Below, one piece after another: positions 33,214 through 45,776 of a stretch of 64,000 bases of DNA (position 1 is its first letter; each line of letters opens with the position of its first letter). A program made the translations under genes and the position numbers. The notes under the pieces were generated by a model. The model searched no databases. It was not told the origin of the DNA and worked only from the letters and a program-made list of their open reading frames with translations. The stretch is from Atopsyche davidsoni. Its lineage: Eukaryota; Arthropoda; Insecta; Trichoptera; Hydrobiosidae. The stretch lies in the NCBI GenBank assembly GCA_022113835.1, contig JAILWY010000030.1, positions 2,193,501 through 2,257,500 of the forward strand, written 5' to 3'.

Positions 33214-33284
33214 TTAATCCTATAAAATATTAAAAAAAAAACATTGGTGAACTGAAATGTTAAAATGTAATCATCGTTTTTCAG

Positions 33285-33384
33285 GGCCACTGAATATTGC
33301 TGTCAGAATTTAAGCTGCTATTCCAAATGATTCATTTACCGGCATCAGAAAACCTGACTACTAGATCAGCATGTGTATCATCCG
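33285..33384 (+). other. Exon-like cassette 1 (AG...GTGAGT)
   Basis: Preceded by TCGTTTTTCAG and followed by GTGAGTTTTG. It begins GGCCACTGAATATTGCTGTC and carries TTACCGGCATCAGAAAACC. It is a diverged relative of the cassettes at 34,587, 40,504, 41,569, 43,609 and 53,125. The frame that is open in the 34,587 type has a stop here, so coding is unlikely. May be exons of a long non-coding RNA. Confidence 0.45.
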
Positions 33385-34586
33385 GTGAGTTTTGACTTTT
33401 ATAAAATTTTATGTCATGCATTTAAATGATTTTTCACCAGCAATTAATTTCATTTAATTTATCAAAAGTTTGAATGTTTTTATAATCCATTGTTTGTTTA
33501 TATCTATGATCTAAATTTAATTTTCACATTGACAGGACAACTTAAACAGAGATGTAGGGTTAAAAATATTATTTTTATTTTTAAAAGATTTGTGAATTTA
33601 CTGTAGCAAGAAAGTATTGTGACATTTCACACAAGTTGTGTGGTAGATTTTTTTTCAACATTGAATATAGTGATTCAAATATAAGAGTTGGATCAGTATC
33701 ATTGTAAAAATAAATAAACTGTTCCAGGTAACACTTGACACTATTTCACAATATTATTTACATATTGTGAAATGTCACACAACCCATAGAATCGCATAGT
33801 ACAATAATTATCTCATTCCTCAAGTCCACATATTGACTAAATTTAAAAGCTTTCTGTTTTGCCAGTGTGCAGTGCTAGAGGCTCTCCGTTATGTGTAATG
33901 TGAGAGTGTTTGACGTACAGCGGTGGTCAGACACCGACACTAATTCACTCAGTAGGTATTTGCAAAAAGCCAGTGAGATTGTAAAACTTATCATGAAGCT
34001 CCTATATTCTTTTGAGACTCTCAGTATGTGTATACTCAATTTTCATAAGTTTCTGTCACCAGTCTTATAATTTAAAGTCTACGTTTTACATTCGAATCAT
34101 TAAATCCACCTTAATGATTGCATCGAAAAATTGCCTTACGGATTCCAGGAATCTGATCTATATGTGATAGTTAATACAATTTTGAATGAATAAACTATGC
34201 CTTATACATCATAGTAAACCGAAACAAATAAGTTGTTGCTTGCAGACACTCCATTTTCTTAATTTTTAATCTCAAAAATTTATGCCAAATATGTTAATGA
34301 GGTTGTGTTTTTGTATTCTATTATTCTGAGTGACTCATAAATTTTGTTTTTATTTTTCTTTTTAATTAGTCTGCAACTTGTTTTCTACACCATTTGAATA
34401 CCTTTAATTATCAGAGATATTTAGATCTTTGATGATATTAGAACGTACACGTATATCACAAAAAGGAAGATATTTTAAAATATACTCTGACTTTCACCAC
34501 AATGTTGATTTATATCTATATTTCGATGAACCAAGAGAATATTTAGAAATAAAACATTATGAAATAATTGAATAATTGTTTTTCAG

Positions 34587-34666
34587 GTCTGCTGAAACAT
34601 GCCGTTAGAATTTCAAGATCTGCAAGATACCGGCATCTTAAAACCTGGATAGTTACATCACCCCGG
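34587..34666 (+). other. Exon-like cassette 2
   Basis: 80 bases between TTGTTTTTCAG and GTGAGTTG. It is open in one frame (LLKHAVRISRSARYRH). The copy B version at 43,609 stays open too, with a few substitutions (LPKHAIRISRSARYRH). This could be a short coding exon or chance. Confidence 0.4.
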
Positions 34667-35349
34667 GTGAGTTGACTATTTTTGAATTTTATGTGGAGTT
34701 TGAATGATATATTCAACAAAAATCATAGAAAATTGTAAAAAAACATCTAATTATTAGTTTTCGATATGGCTTTGAAGTTAAAAAGGGAAAGATTACGATG
34801 TTTATTATTAGAATTACTTCCTTTTGTTATGCAGAAACATAGCCAATGAACAAATATATCCGTGGAGTTGCATTTTTAGTAATTTTATAATGTTTAATCA
34901 TACGGATTGTTATTTTTTTAAAATTATATTTGGATTTTTTTAATTACTAACATCACTTCTCTTGCGACTGATGAGCGAGAATCGACCTTTTTAGGACTTA
35001 TTAACTTGATCACTCATAGATGTCAGGTAAATCATTGATGAAATGCACATATTTGTTGCAAAACCCATCGCTTGTCCCAAAATGATATTTAAAGCTTACA
35101 TGCTATTTGTTATACGATTAACAAAGATAATAAAAATTGTACAATCTAAGGATTACAACATTGTGACAATTCAATGCTCAAATCATCTCAGAAAAATATA
35201 GAATTTTATCATAGATTTATTCTGCTTGGTGCATTTAAAAATATCATACGTCTACCAAGCGATGAGAAGATCTGGACAAAGTGTCAGGTTCTTTATAGGA
35301 AAAGGTTGCCTGCATGACTTCGAAGGCCAGATATGTTGATTTGGAACTG

Positions 35350-36222
35350 TCAGGACACTTGACATTCCTTGTCTTGCTTGCGATGTGAGTCTCATGACGC
35401 TACCGGGGCAATAGGCATGACGAAAGATTTTCAAATCCTCTTCCATAATGGGGGTACACGTTTACTATTTACGAAAAAAACTTTATTTCGGTAAAAAATT
35501 AGAGTTTAACGATGTTTAAAGCCATTTTTATAATATTTTTTCAAAAGTGCGCGAAAACGCGACATCGCGAGGCGTGACGTCATCGCGTCCGCTCTGACGT
35601 CATTAACTAACATTTCAACTGGCGTGTCATTGTGTTTGCATTGAAAACCATAGACCAATTTGAATACCATAGAGTTGTTTACGGTGGTATGACGTCATGC
35701 GCTGTGATTGGTGTTTCAGTCAAAATGGCCGATTGCAGTATTTTAACCTTTTAATTTGTTGAAAATCTTATTAATCTTAGATTTTTAAATAAAACTAAAT
35801 CAGTTTTTTAAATCCTTTTAATATGTATTTTCCCTTAAAATAATTATTTCTTTGATTCTTTGATACTGTCGTCACGCCTATTGTGGGTAGACTTCCAAGC
35901 TAATAGGACGAGACCTCAGGGGAAGAAACGTACCCTTTTAAGTAATGAATATTCAGAGATAGATTATTTGAAATGTTAATGTAATGACAATAATACAAGG
36001 GGGCGTGTGGTTCAGGTCTTTATTACGATACGTGGTGGGATTACATTATAAAGTCACGACGCCGCCGCCGTGCGGCGTCCTCTCTCAGATGACAGAACTG
36101 TAATGCCCGCTCCCGGCCTCACCTCTCCTCGAGCGGGCCCTATGTTGCCAGTGCTCAGGACACCATAGACTACAGTTAACTTAATTTTAATTCTACGATG
36201 AAGATATGCTGCTGAGCCAAGA
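35350..36222. mobile_element. A-specific insertion with a CRE-rich MITE-like core
   Basis: Copy B (44,365-44,390) lacks this stretch of about 870 bases. Within it, 35,450-35,940 is bounded by GGGTACACGTTT and AAACGTACCC, an imperfect inverted repeat, and contains three perfect TGACGTCA palindromes (35,575, 35,595, 35,690). The rest (35,940-36,220) includes a GC-rich CGACGCCGCCGCCGTGCGGCG stretch of LTR-like character. There is no coding sequence. The exact outer borders and target duplication are unclear. Confidence 0.45.
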
Positions 36223-36486
36223 GCCGAATTGGCAGCAGCAGAATGATGAGTTTTCTTAATTTATTTAAAGTAAAACACACAGGATTCTTAGGAAATTTAC
36301 TTATTATCATATTGTGTTTTATCTTTTCAGGCTTAATACTAATAAACCTAATAACTTCTAATAACAGGAGGTTTAATCTCAAGCCACCAAATTCTATGTT
36401 AGTAGATAATTTAATAACATTATGTTTAATTTGAATTGCATATTCTCGAGTTCGATTCCTTTATGCAATCCGGCACTTAAATTACT

Positions 36487-36881
36487 TTTATATTAAATTG
36501 GATTAATGTTAATCAGGATGCGTATTTATTTACCCATGCAGGTATTAGTATGTTTATGTGATTAAGCATATTTTTTCAATAGATTTTAAAAATAATAATA
36601 ACCATATTTGGATATAAAAATGCTTCACTTGTTACTTTAATTAAGTCCAGTGTTTGCAAATCATTAAATATTGATTAGCCTGGGCATATTGGTTCATATG
36701 TAGATTATGATTATTAAAAATTCTCACTAAATTGCAGTGGCTCGTTAGCATAGTTGGATAAATGCACCGGCCATGAAAGCTTGGGGATGTGGGTTCGAAT
36801 CCCTCACAAGTCACGATGATATTTTCTGAGAGTTTTCTTTAATCGTTTTCAATGTGTGAAAAAATATGCTTAATCACATAA
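36487..36881 (+). mobile_element. tRNA-derived SINE with terminal inverted arms, 12-bp TSD
   Basis: Flanked by ACTTAAATTACT (36,475-36,486 and 36,882-36,893), single in copy B near 44,623. In the middle (about 36,738-36,815) is a tRNA-like segment with an A box TTAGCATAGTTGG and B box GGTTCGAATCC, the RNA polymerase III internal promoter. The two ends are inverted relatives (TTATGTGATTAAGCATATTTT and its complement), so RNA or single-stranded DNA could fold back. Its shorter relative is at 14,766-14,991. It is not a true tRNA gene: acceptor-stem pairing is not seen. Confidence 0.7.
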
Positions 36882-37806
36882 ACTTAAATTACTGTCGAGT
36901 GCATTATATTAATGAAAGTATACGACTCTTGACGGACGGTGATCGGTTTATGTTAATTATATTTGACGTTTAATTATATTTGATGTTTAATTATATCTGA
37001 CGTTTAATTATATTCGGTTATTAGAATTATCATGGGTTAAGACGAGCTTGTCCCTATATATGTATTATTAAGATCATATTTGCGATTTTATTATGATCCT
37101 CAGATTTGTCTTAAAAGGTTGTGTATTATAAAACAGTCTTTTAAGGGTATATTTAAGTGTGCGTTGAAATCATATAAGGTAAAAAATTTTTGCTATCCAA
37201 AGTCTGTGAATATTTGTGGAGTGAAGATCCCCATATGATGTGTCTTCGGCAGGGCTGTCACAAGCCAGTGGATTGTATTACTTTATTTAGAAACACTATT
37301 ATTTTCTTTCAAACTTTATTTATTACATAATATTACTATAAATTTTTATGACACTAATTTATTGTAAAATTTACAGATAACTTAACCTTTACTTTCTTAT
37401 TTCATTTTTAACTTTTAAGACTTTTTATATTATCATGACAGGTACACAGTTTTCGTTACCCCGGAGGTTAGCACTTTAATCTACTTTTCAACTATGAAAA
37501 CATTAATTTATTATATTGTGACGAGTATGTCACAACACGTACTGACACGCGGCTGTATATTATCGCGCGAAGACAGAAACTAACACCGGAGAAGTCTTCT
37601 GGAGACTTCTCTCCCTAGGAGAATGGCAGGTTTATATTCAATATTAGATCTCATAAAATATATATAGTTTTTGTGAGACCCAAATTTATATAAATCAAAA
37701 AGACATCTTAACTCACTAAGAGGGAACTCTCGAGATGAAATATTTGTGCTCACACAACTGTATGCAATAAATTTATACTATTTATCTCAAGAGATTTACA
37801 TGTTTC

Positions 37807-38086
37807 TTAATACGTTGACTGCCATGTCGGCCACCGGAGGCCGACCCAGGGACGACATACCTGACTTCAGCTAGGCATTCTGCCCATCGGCCATGTGCCT
37901 TGTATTCAACTACTATTGAGCATGGCCGGCACGGCCCTCTTCTATCTTCCTTTGATATGGCCGTTAAAAATATCTCAAAACAAATTAAATAATTGTATTT
38001 TGACCCATTATATAAAATTAAACCTAAAAACGTGAAAACAATTTTTGGACATTTTATGAAAATCCTATTGGCAGTCAACGTGTTAA
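37807..38086. mobile_element. TTAA-inserting MITE, family 2
   Basis: TTAA at both ends and inverted termini ACGTTGACTGCCA. Copy B reads CATGTTTCTTAAAATATC, with one TTAA, at the same place (about 45,597), the empty site. 276 bases plus TSD. A minus-strand open frame of 98 codons that runs past the left border has no recognised domain and is probably fortuitous. Mobilised presumably by a piggyBac-superfamily transposase. Confidence 0.75.
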
Positions 38087-39099
38087 AATATCAAATCATG
38101 AATTATTTATTTACAATAATTCACATGTGACCGTGTGGAGGTCTACGTATAAAAAATTCTTCATTCCGAAGGATCTCCATTTCGTAAGTAAGAACTTAGC
38201 ATGTACTTAAAAATATTAATTATTATTATCAATTATCTCTAACTGAATTTAATTTATATCGTCGAGTTGCAGACAATTGAATGTCACAAAATAATTTGTG
38301 TCGATTTTTAGCTTTGTATTTTATTGGATTACATTTTTTAGGATTGAAACGGATAGGATTGAATGGATTGTGTGTTTATTTATGCTCTGAATTGAATTTC
38401 CAGGCTTTGTTGTAGTTGAACTCTTATTTTTAGCTTTCTGTAAACTGAATGGCTTATATTTTTGTGTGTTATATTATATAGCTTCCGTCACGCTTTATTA
38501 TACTAGATACAAATTGAAGTGCTATTTCATATATTATTCTCATATACTATTTCATATATTTCAATATATTTCTTTACAGAATGGTGGTTTTTTTAATAAT
38601 CTATTTAGGTTGGACCAGAAGATACAAGGTACTTAAAGTAGGGAAAAAAATAATGTAGTTAGCGGATAAGTTAACAATGAGCGCTGAAAATGTGAATTTG
38701 AAATATAGGAAGAGATAAATCTTAAAACTTTTATTCAAACAATTCAAAGCAAGTCGTATTCTAATTACAATCAATTGACGCGGGCTGCAAAAAGGCTGAT
38801 CCTCCTGCAATAGGAGTCACACAATTAATCAACACACTGCTGCGATTAATTGATATTTGAGATCAAAATCAGATATTTTGATTCGCACGTTCTTGTACTC
38901 CACAAATTATGATTCTAATCTCTCTTCACACTGTCGAATTAAAAGTAGAAATCGTGTTTGAATTTATGAACTACAGACAGATAAATTTTCTGCACCAACC
39001 TCTTTCATCAGATCGTGTGATTAGAGTCCCGGATTAATGGTTGTAGATAGACGTTGACAGGAATCCGAAGATGAAATTTTTCTTCTAGCAGCAATCCTT

Positions 39100-39180
39100 T
39101 TTTAAAATTATTTTTTTAATTTTTTTTTTAATTTTTTTTTAAATTTTTTTTTTTAATTTTTAAAATTTTTTTTTTTATTG
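39100..39180. repeat. T-rich low-complexity tract
   Basis: Runs of T interrupted by AA; a shortened version is at 52,000 in copy B. Not a gene. Confidence 0.85.
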
Positions 39181-39697
39181 TTTACTGGGAGCTTATTTAT
39201 CTAAGGATTGTTTAGAAATGACATGTTTCTCCTATGTACCTAGCTCCGTTGTGTATTCACCAGAGTGCAAATGTGTAATATTTTCAAGAAGCCCAAAAAT
39301 ATATATTGTTAAAAGTTTCAATCAGGCAATAATTTATTGTCTGTTGCATATTCTAAAATTACCGAATTGTGACGTTTTTGACAGGTCAAGTTGCCTCCCT
39401 GAGTCCATCTATTTATTAAGTTTGGCAGCCTGTATTGTGCCAGTGGCAACATGTGGGCTGTGTGATGAAGTCTGCAGTGAGGTACTTCCAGTGATGTGGT
39501 GTGTAGAGATTTCCAAATATTTGTATTATCACTTTTGAAAGTACAAATTACAGCCTACAAGCTAAAGATTTCACAAGTCCTACAAATGTAGTAAGTCATA
39601 TTATTAAATATTTTCGGAAAATATGAAATCACAACCATCATAAGTAAAATATAGAACAAAATTTAAAAAAAAAGTTTGATTGTAATTATCACAATTG

Positions 39698-40354
39698 TTA
39701 ACACATTGTGATCGGGAGACGCATAAATGCGTTCCTCGCTGCCTGGCGGTAGGGACCGGGAGACGCATTTATGCGTTCTGTGCGAACTGTAACAATAATA
39801 TTTTTTGTTTTTGTTTTTGAAAGTGGTTTTAATTTTTGGAAGTGGGAGTGAACTGATAAAGATGATTTTATTATAATAACCCAGTGAACATGGAACACCT
39901 TTCACGTCGCTGTCGTGTGTGCGCTAAACACAAAATACGCAGTGAAACACGTTACATATGTATGTTTTGCAATCTACCTCTTCACAAAGGAAAGTGTTTT
40001 AAGCGCTATCATACGTTGACGCATTATTAGATTGTTTTGTTTCTGATTAGATCTAATAAAATTTTTCAAAAAGTATTGTGATTTTTATAACAATGTAATT
40101 TTGATCGTAAATGTGTGTTTTTCGCTTTCCATTTCATTTATTGTATAGTAATTTTGTGTACAAAACATGTATGTATAATAAATAAATAAAGCAATTATTT
40201 TAGATTAAGACACTAAAAGTTTTTTTGAAAAATACCCAATAGTTCGAAAGATATGGCTATTTTACAGAAACTGTAATTTGAGACGTATATATCAAAAAAA
40301 ACCCCGATCTCAGCCCCTAGGTGACAAAAAAATCACCCGATCACAATGTGTTAA
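39698..40354 (+). mobile_element. piggyBac-like non-autonomous element, family 1, with transposase C-terminus
   Basis: TTAA-bounded, inverted ends CACATTGTGATCGGG. It has the same subterminal palindromes as the element at 21,769-22,447, in opposite orientation. Copy B at about 52,990 shows TTCA at the equivalent position and no insertion. It retains the last 47 codons of a transposase (39,890-40,030). About 320 bases at the right end are shared with the other copy. Confidence 0.78.
39890..40030 (+). pseudogene. piggyBac transposase C-terminal cysteine-rich domain remnant
   Basis: An open stretch ending in TAG with CRVCAKHKIRSETRYIC, CNLPLHKGKCFKRYHT: the C-x2-C ... C-x2-C-H-x-C type cysteine-rich domain found at the end of piggyBac transposases, which binds the element's subterminal repeats. 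The catalytic DDD domain is absent, so no transposase can be made. Only the end survives, an internal-deletion derivative. Confidence 0.75.
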
Positions 40355-40503
40355 CAAGGCTGATTGTTCACTTTAGATGATTATAATAAGAGAGCATATC
40401 CAAATGTACTTGTATACCAACATTTTCATGACAACGGTTGTTTAAAAACAAAATTTGAATAAATCCAGAAAATATTAATAATTCATTAATTGTTGTTTTT
40501 CAG

Positions 40504-40599
40504 GTTCACTGAGTGTTTCTGTAAGGAGTTAACGAGTTTTCCTGACCTGCAAGATGTAGGCACCGGAAAGCTTGACGGTACCTGCAGGGGCTTCAGTAG
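40504..40599 (+). other. Exon-like cassette 3 (GC donor)
   Basis: Between TGTTTTTCAG and GCAAGTG. Starts GTTCACTGAGTGTTTCTGTA and includes CGGAAAGCTTGA. It has a GC rather than GT donor; its paralogue at 53,125-53,233 has GTGAGT. Stops occur in every frame. Confidence 0.4.
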
Positions 40600-41568
40600 G
40601 CAAGTGTTTTGTTGTTCTTCATTTATTTTTTTTTAATTACTACTACTACTATTTTGGAACATGCGGTTTGCATGAAATTTGTTAGGTATCCACAGATTGT
40701 ATCTTATAGTCGAATTTTGTGGAAAAATGATTAATGACTTTGAGAATAATATATATTCGAAATAATAGTCATACAATTTTTTTCCTCTGTAATTTTCTAC
40801 AAAGTTTAATAAAATCTATCTAACCTTAGAATGACATTCTTATTGTCATAGTATTCAATTGACTTTTAAATATAGGCAGCAAATGCCACAAATAGTGCAT
40901 ATGTCCAAAGAAGTTCTTTAATGCAAATATCCAGGCAAACAGTTGTAATTTTCTCCTTCCTGTTAAGATGACCTCTTACCATATGTAAGAATTTATGTAA
41001 AAGAATGCTTTTAGCAAGGAAATGGTCGTTTGATATTTGAAAATGTAATAATTTTGACACAAATAATAATAAGAGGTATAAATTTCTCTTCAGTATGCTC
41101 GTAAGCTAAAGATGAGCTATGTAATACAGATAGTACGTAAAGAAAGGTTTTTTTTAAATGTGTATGTTTAAAAATAATTCTATTTCAGGCGAGGAAATGA
41201 GAAACTAGTGTAAATATTGTTATAACATAGAAAAAGGTCAGTCTTTTAATTTTCACATTTAGTCTGCGACTTGATAAAACCTGTGTAATTATTCTTCCTT
41301 TTTTCGGCTTGTGCTTGTTCCCAGTTTTTTGTCTTTTTGAGTTTGCAAGATTATAAAGAGTACCGCTAGGCTCAAGACACGGTGCAAAATGTTCCACTTC
41401 TTCATGAAAGTCTTCAATATAATAAAAAAAATTGTGTTTGTCTTGTAATGGAATAGAATATAAAAATTAGTTACCAGAATTTTCACAACAGTATCAAATT
41501 AATCCAATGAAATATTTTTAAAAAACATTAGTGAACTGAAATGTTAAAATGTAATCATCGTTTTTCAG

Positions 41569-41670
41569 GGCCACTGAATATTGCTGTCAGAATTTAAGCT
41601 GTGCTATTCCAAATGATCCATTTACCGGCATCAGAAAACCTGACTACAAGATCAGCATGTGTATCATCTG
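41569..41670 (+). other. Exon-like cassette 4 (copy B partner of 33,285)
   Basis: TTTTTCAG before and GTGAGTTTTG after; nearly identical to cassette 1 with a 2-base insertion (AGCTGTGCTATTCC), which argues against coding. Confidence 0.45.
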
Positions 41671-42419
41671 GTGAGTTTTGACTCTTATAAAATTTTATGT
41701 CGTGCATTTAAATGATTTTTCACCAGCAATTAATTTCATTTAATCTATCAAAAGGTTGAATGTTTTTATAATCCATTGTTTGTTTATATCTATGATCTAA
41801 ATTTAATTTTCACATTGACCGGACAACTTACACAGAGATGTAGGGTTAAAAATATATTATATGTTTTTTATTGTAGCAAGTAAGTATTGTGACATTTCAC
41901 ACAAGTTGTGTTGGTAGATTTTTTTTCAACATTGAATATAGTGATTCAAATATAAAAGTTGGATCATTATTATTGTTAAAATAAATAAACTGTTCCAGGT
42001 AACACTTGACACTATTTCACAATATTATTTACATATTGTGAAATGTCACACAACCCATAGAATCGCATAGTACAATAATTATCTGATTCCTCAAGTCCAC
42101 ATATTGACTAAATTTAAAAGCTTTCTGTTGTACCAGTGTGCAGTGCTAGAGGCTCTCCGTTATGTGTAATGTGAGAGTGCTTGACGAACAGCGGTGGTCA
42201 GACACTGACACTAATTCACTCAGTAGGTATTTGCAAAAAGCCAGTGAGATTGTAAAACTTATCATGAAGCTATATTGTGTATACTCAATTATCATAAGTT
42301 TCTGTGATCAGTCTCATAATTTAAAGTCTATGTTTTACTTTCGAATCATTAAATCCACCTTAATGATTGCATCGAAAAATTGCCTAATGGATTCCAGGAA
42401 ACTGATCTATATGTAATCG

Positions 42420-43201
42420 TTAACCTTTTGCACACGAGACCGTTTCCGCTCGGACTAATCAGCAACTCGAAGCGTTAGGTAGCGCTTTTGGTGAATTTCT
42501 TACCTCTACCTTAAAATGATCACGCACACAAATTAACACATTAAAATTTTAATATTTAATGTATATTTACATCTTTATGAAGATAATTTCGTAAACATAA
42601 GTCTGTAATTTTGCTTTGTTATGATATTTCATGTAACAATTGTCAAGATGCATGTCCGGCTTTTCCGGACAAGTATCACAATAGTATGTCGTTTGATGTT
42701 TTTTGCTAGGTTTTTTTATACATATTATCTTAATGGTATTAAATATTGTAAAGCTAACAAAATAATGGTGTAATAAGTGAATGGAAAGCTTATTAATATT
42801 GTGGGGAAGAAAAAAGTCTAATCCTCAGTGTAATATTAGTTTTAACAAATAAGGACCTTCAAATGAATGATTACGATAAGAAGTACAAGCAAGAAATATA
42901 AGGGTTGACTAGTTACACATCTAGTCCTTTTGCCACGGCTGTCAAGGTCGAACTGAAACAGCAGTCCACGGTGCAGTCCTAAATGGTGCTGCACTTAGAT
43001 AAGAAATTCTTACATAGTTTGAAAGCTAGATAACATAATCTTTGTAAAATTATATACGCAGTGTTTAGGAACGAACTTGAAAAAACAAGATCACATAAAC
43101 ATTAATAAGATATCATCATAAATAGTTGTCACCGCACATCGAATTTCCACACACCAAACAATGTGTTGACCGAGACGCACCTCTCGAGTGCAAAGAGTTA
43201 A
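42420..43201. mobile_element. TTAA-inserting non-autonomous element, family 3
   Basis: Flanked by TTAA; copy A has a single TTAA at 34,171-34,174 in the same context (GATAGTTAATACAAT). Ends are imperfect inverted repeats, CCTTTTGCACACGAGA and its partner CTCTCGAGTGCAAAGAG. 778 bases, no coding frame. Includes a CCGGCTTTTCCGG hairpin (about 42,656). Superfamily is inferred from TTAA use; ends differ from families 1, 2 and 4. Confidence 0.75.
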
Positions 43202-43608
43202 TACAATTTTCAATGAATAACTCTGCCTTCATTTTTTAAACCGAAACAAATAAGTTGTTGCTTTCAGACACTTCATTTTCTTAATTTTTAATCTCAAAAA
43301 TGAATGCCAAATATGTTAACGAGATTGTGTTTTTGTATTCTATTATTTTGAGAGTGACTCATAAATTTAGGTTTTTTTTTTCCATTTTTAATTAGTCTGC
43401 AACTTGTTTTCCACACCATTTGAATACCTTTAATTATCACAGATATTTAGATCTTTGATGATATTATAAAGTACACGTATATCACAAAAAGGAAGATATT
43501 TTAAAATATACCCTTTCACCACAATGTTGATTTAAATATATATTTAGATGAACCAAGAGAATATTTAGAAATAAAACATTATAAAATAATTGAATTATTG
43601 TTTTTCAG

Positions 43609-43688
43609 GTCTGCCGAAACATGCCATTAGAATTTCAAGATCTGCAAGATACCGGCATCGTAAAACCCGGATAGTTACATCACCCCGA
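43609..43688 (+). other. Exon-like cassette 5 (copy B partner of 34,587)
   Basis: Splice-like flanks TGTTTTTCAG and GTGAGTTG; same length as cassette 2 and open in the same frame, with four amino-acid changes among 26 codons and no indel. Confidence 0.4.
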
Positions 43689-45776
43689 GTGAGTTGACTA
43701 TTTTTGAATTTTATGTGGAGTTTGAATGATATATATTCAACAAAAATCATAGAAAATTGTAAAAAACATCTAATTATTAGTTTTTGATATGGCATTGAAG
43801 TTAAAAAGGAATGATTACGATGTTTATTATTAGAATTACTTCCTTTTGTTATGCAGAAACATAGCCAATGAACAAATATATCCGTGGAGTTGCATCTTTA
43901 GTAATTTTACAATGTTTAATTAATCATACGGATTGTTATTTTTTTATAATTATATTTAGATTCTTTAATTACTTACATCACTTCTCTTGCGACTGATGAG
44001 CGAGAATTGACCATTTTAGGATTTATTAACTTGATCACTCATAGATGTCAGGTAAATAATTGATGAAATGCACATATTTGTTGCAAAACGCATCGCTTGT
44101 CCTAAAATGATATCTAATACTTACATGCTATTTGTTATACGATTTACAAAGAGAATAAAAATTGTCCAATCTAAGGATTAACACGCTGTGACAATTCAAT
44201 GCTCAAATCATCTCAGAAAAATACAGAATTTTATCATAGATTTATTCTGCTTGGTGCATTTTAAAATTTCATACATCTAAAAAGCGATGCGAAGATCTTG
44301 ACAAAGTGTCAGGTTCTTTCTAGAAAAAGGTTGCCTACATGACTTCGAAGGCCAGATATGCAGATTTTGAACTGCCGAATAGGCTGCAGCAGAATTAAGA
44401 TTTTTCTTAATTTATTTAAAGTAACTCACGGGATTCTTAGGAAATTACGTATTATTTTATCGTGTTTTATCAGGCATAATACTAATTAACTTAATAACTT
44501 CTAATAACAGGAGGTTTAATCTCAAGCCACCAAATTCTATGTTAGTAGATAATTTAATAACATTATGTTTAATTTGAATTGCATATTCTCGAGTTCGATT
44601 CCTTTATGCAATCCGGCACTTAAATTACTGTCGTGTGCATTATATTAATGAAAGTATACGACTCTTGACGGGTTATGATCGGTTTTATGTTAATTATATT
44701 TGAGGTTTAATTATATTTGATGTTTAATTATATCTGACGTTTAATTATATCATGAATTATCATAGGTTATGACTAGCTATTTCCCTATATATGTATTATT
44801 AAGATAATATTAGCGATTTTATTATGATCCTCAGATATGTCTTAGACAATTGTGTATTATAAAACAGTATTTTATGGGTATATTTAAGCGTGCGTTGAAA
44901 TCATATCCGGACATATTGATAAGTATTATATGAAAGGTTAAAATTTTTTGCTATCCAAAGTCTGTGAATCTTTGTGGAGGGAAGATCCCCATATGATGCG
45001 TTTTCGGTAGGGCTGTCACAAGCCGGTGGATTGTATTACTTTATTTAAAAACACTTTTATTTTCTTTCAAACTTTATTTATTACATAATATTACTATACA
45101 TTTTTATAAGATACTCATTTATTATAAAATTTACGGATAACTTAACCTTTACATTCTTATTTCATTATTAACTTTTTAAGACCTTTTTATATTATCATGA
45201 CAGGTAAACAGTTTTCGTTACCCTGCCAGGGAGGTTAGCAATTTAATCTACTTTTAAACTATGCAAACATTAATTTATTATATCGTGACAAGTATGTCAC
45301 AACACGCGCTGCTGACATGCGGCTGTATATTATCACGCACGGACGCCGCTATCGCGCGGAGACAGAAACAATCACTGGAGAAGTTTTCTGGAGACTTTTC
45401 TTGTTAGGAGAAGGGCAGGTTTATATTAAATATTAGATCTCATAAAATATATATAGCTTTTGTGAGACCCAAATTTATATAAATCAAAAAGACATCTTAA
45501 CTCACTAAGAGGGAACTCTCGAGATGAAATATTTGTGCCCACACAACTGTTTGCAATAAATTTATACTATTTATCTCAAGAGTTTTACATGTTTCTTAAA
45601 ATATCAAATCATGAATTATTCAGCTTAGTCAGTTTTATCTCGGAGTTTACAATAATTCACTCACGACCGTGTGAAGGTCTTCATATAAAAAATCTTCATT
45701 CCGAAGAATATCTCCATTTCGTAAGTTAGAACTTAGCATGTACTTAAAAATATCAATTATTAATTATTATTATCAA

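Larger units (their letters stand above)
28010..40612. repeat. Large tandem duplication, copy A
   Basis: Parallel to copy B at about 40,680-53,235 in the same orientation. Matching blocks: 28,010-28,440 with 40,770-41,190; 28,735-29,025 with 41,219-41,505; 33,236-35,345 with 41,515-44,370; 36,225-37,806 with 44,390-45,590; 38,087-38,232 with 45,598-45,776; 38,233-39,660 with 51,156-52,300; 40,355-40,612 with about 52,990-53,240. Differences are mostly discrete insertions listed separately. A-specific DNA at 28,445-28,735 contains an exon-like stretch (GGTACCGACAATGGG onward) with no recognised product. Confidence 0.85.

Noticed and set aside
29580..33225. Long plus-strand open frames opposite the LINE (for example 30,961-31,788).
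   Set aside because: They are GC-rich antisense shadows of ORF2 and ORF1 codons, with no recognised domain.
36735..36820. A tRNA gene, from good A- and B-box sequences.
   Set aside because: It lies inside a 395-bp insertion with a 12-bp target duplication and its acceptor stem does not pair; it is the promoter head of a SINE.
37782..38078. A 98-codon minus-strand frame within and beyond the TTAA element.
   Set aside because: It crosses the element border and shows no recognised motif; probably fortuitous.
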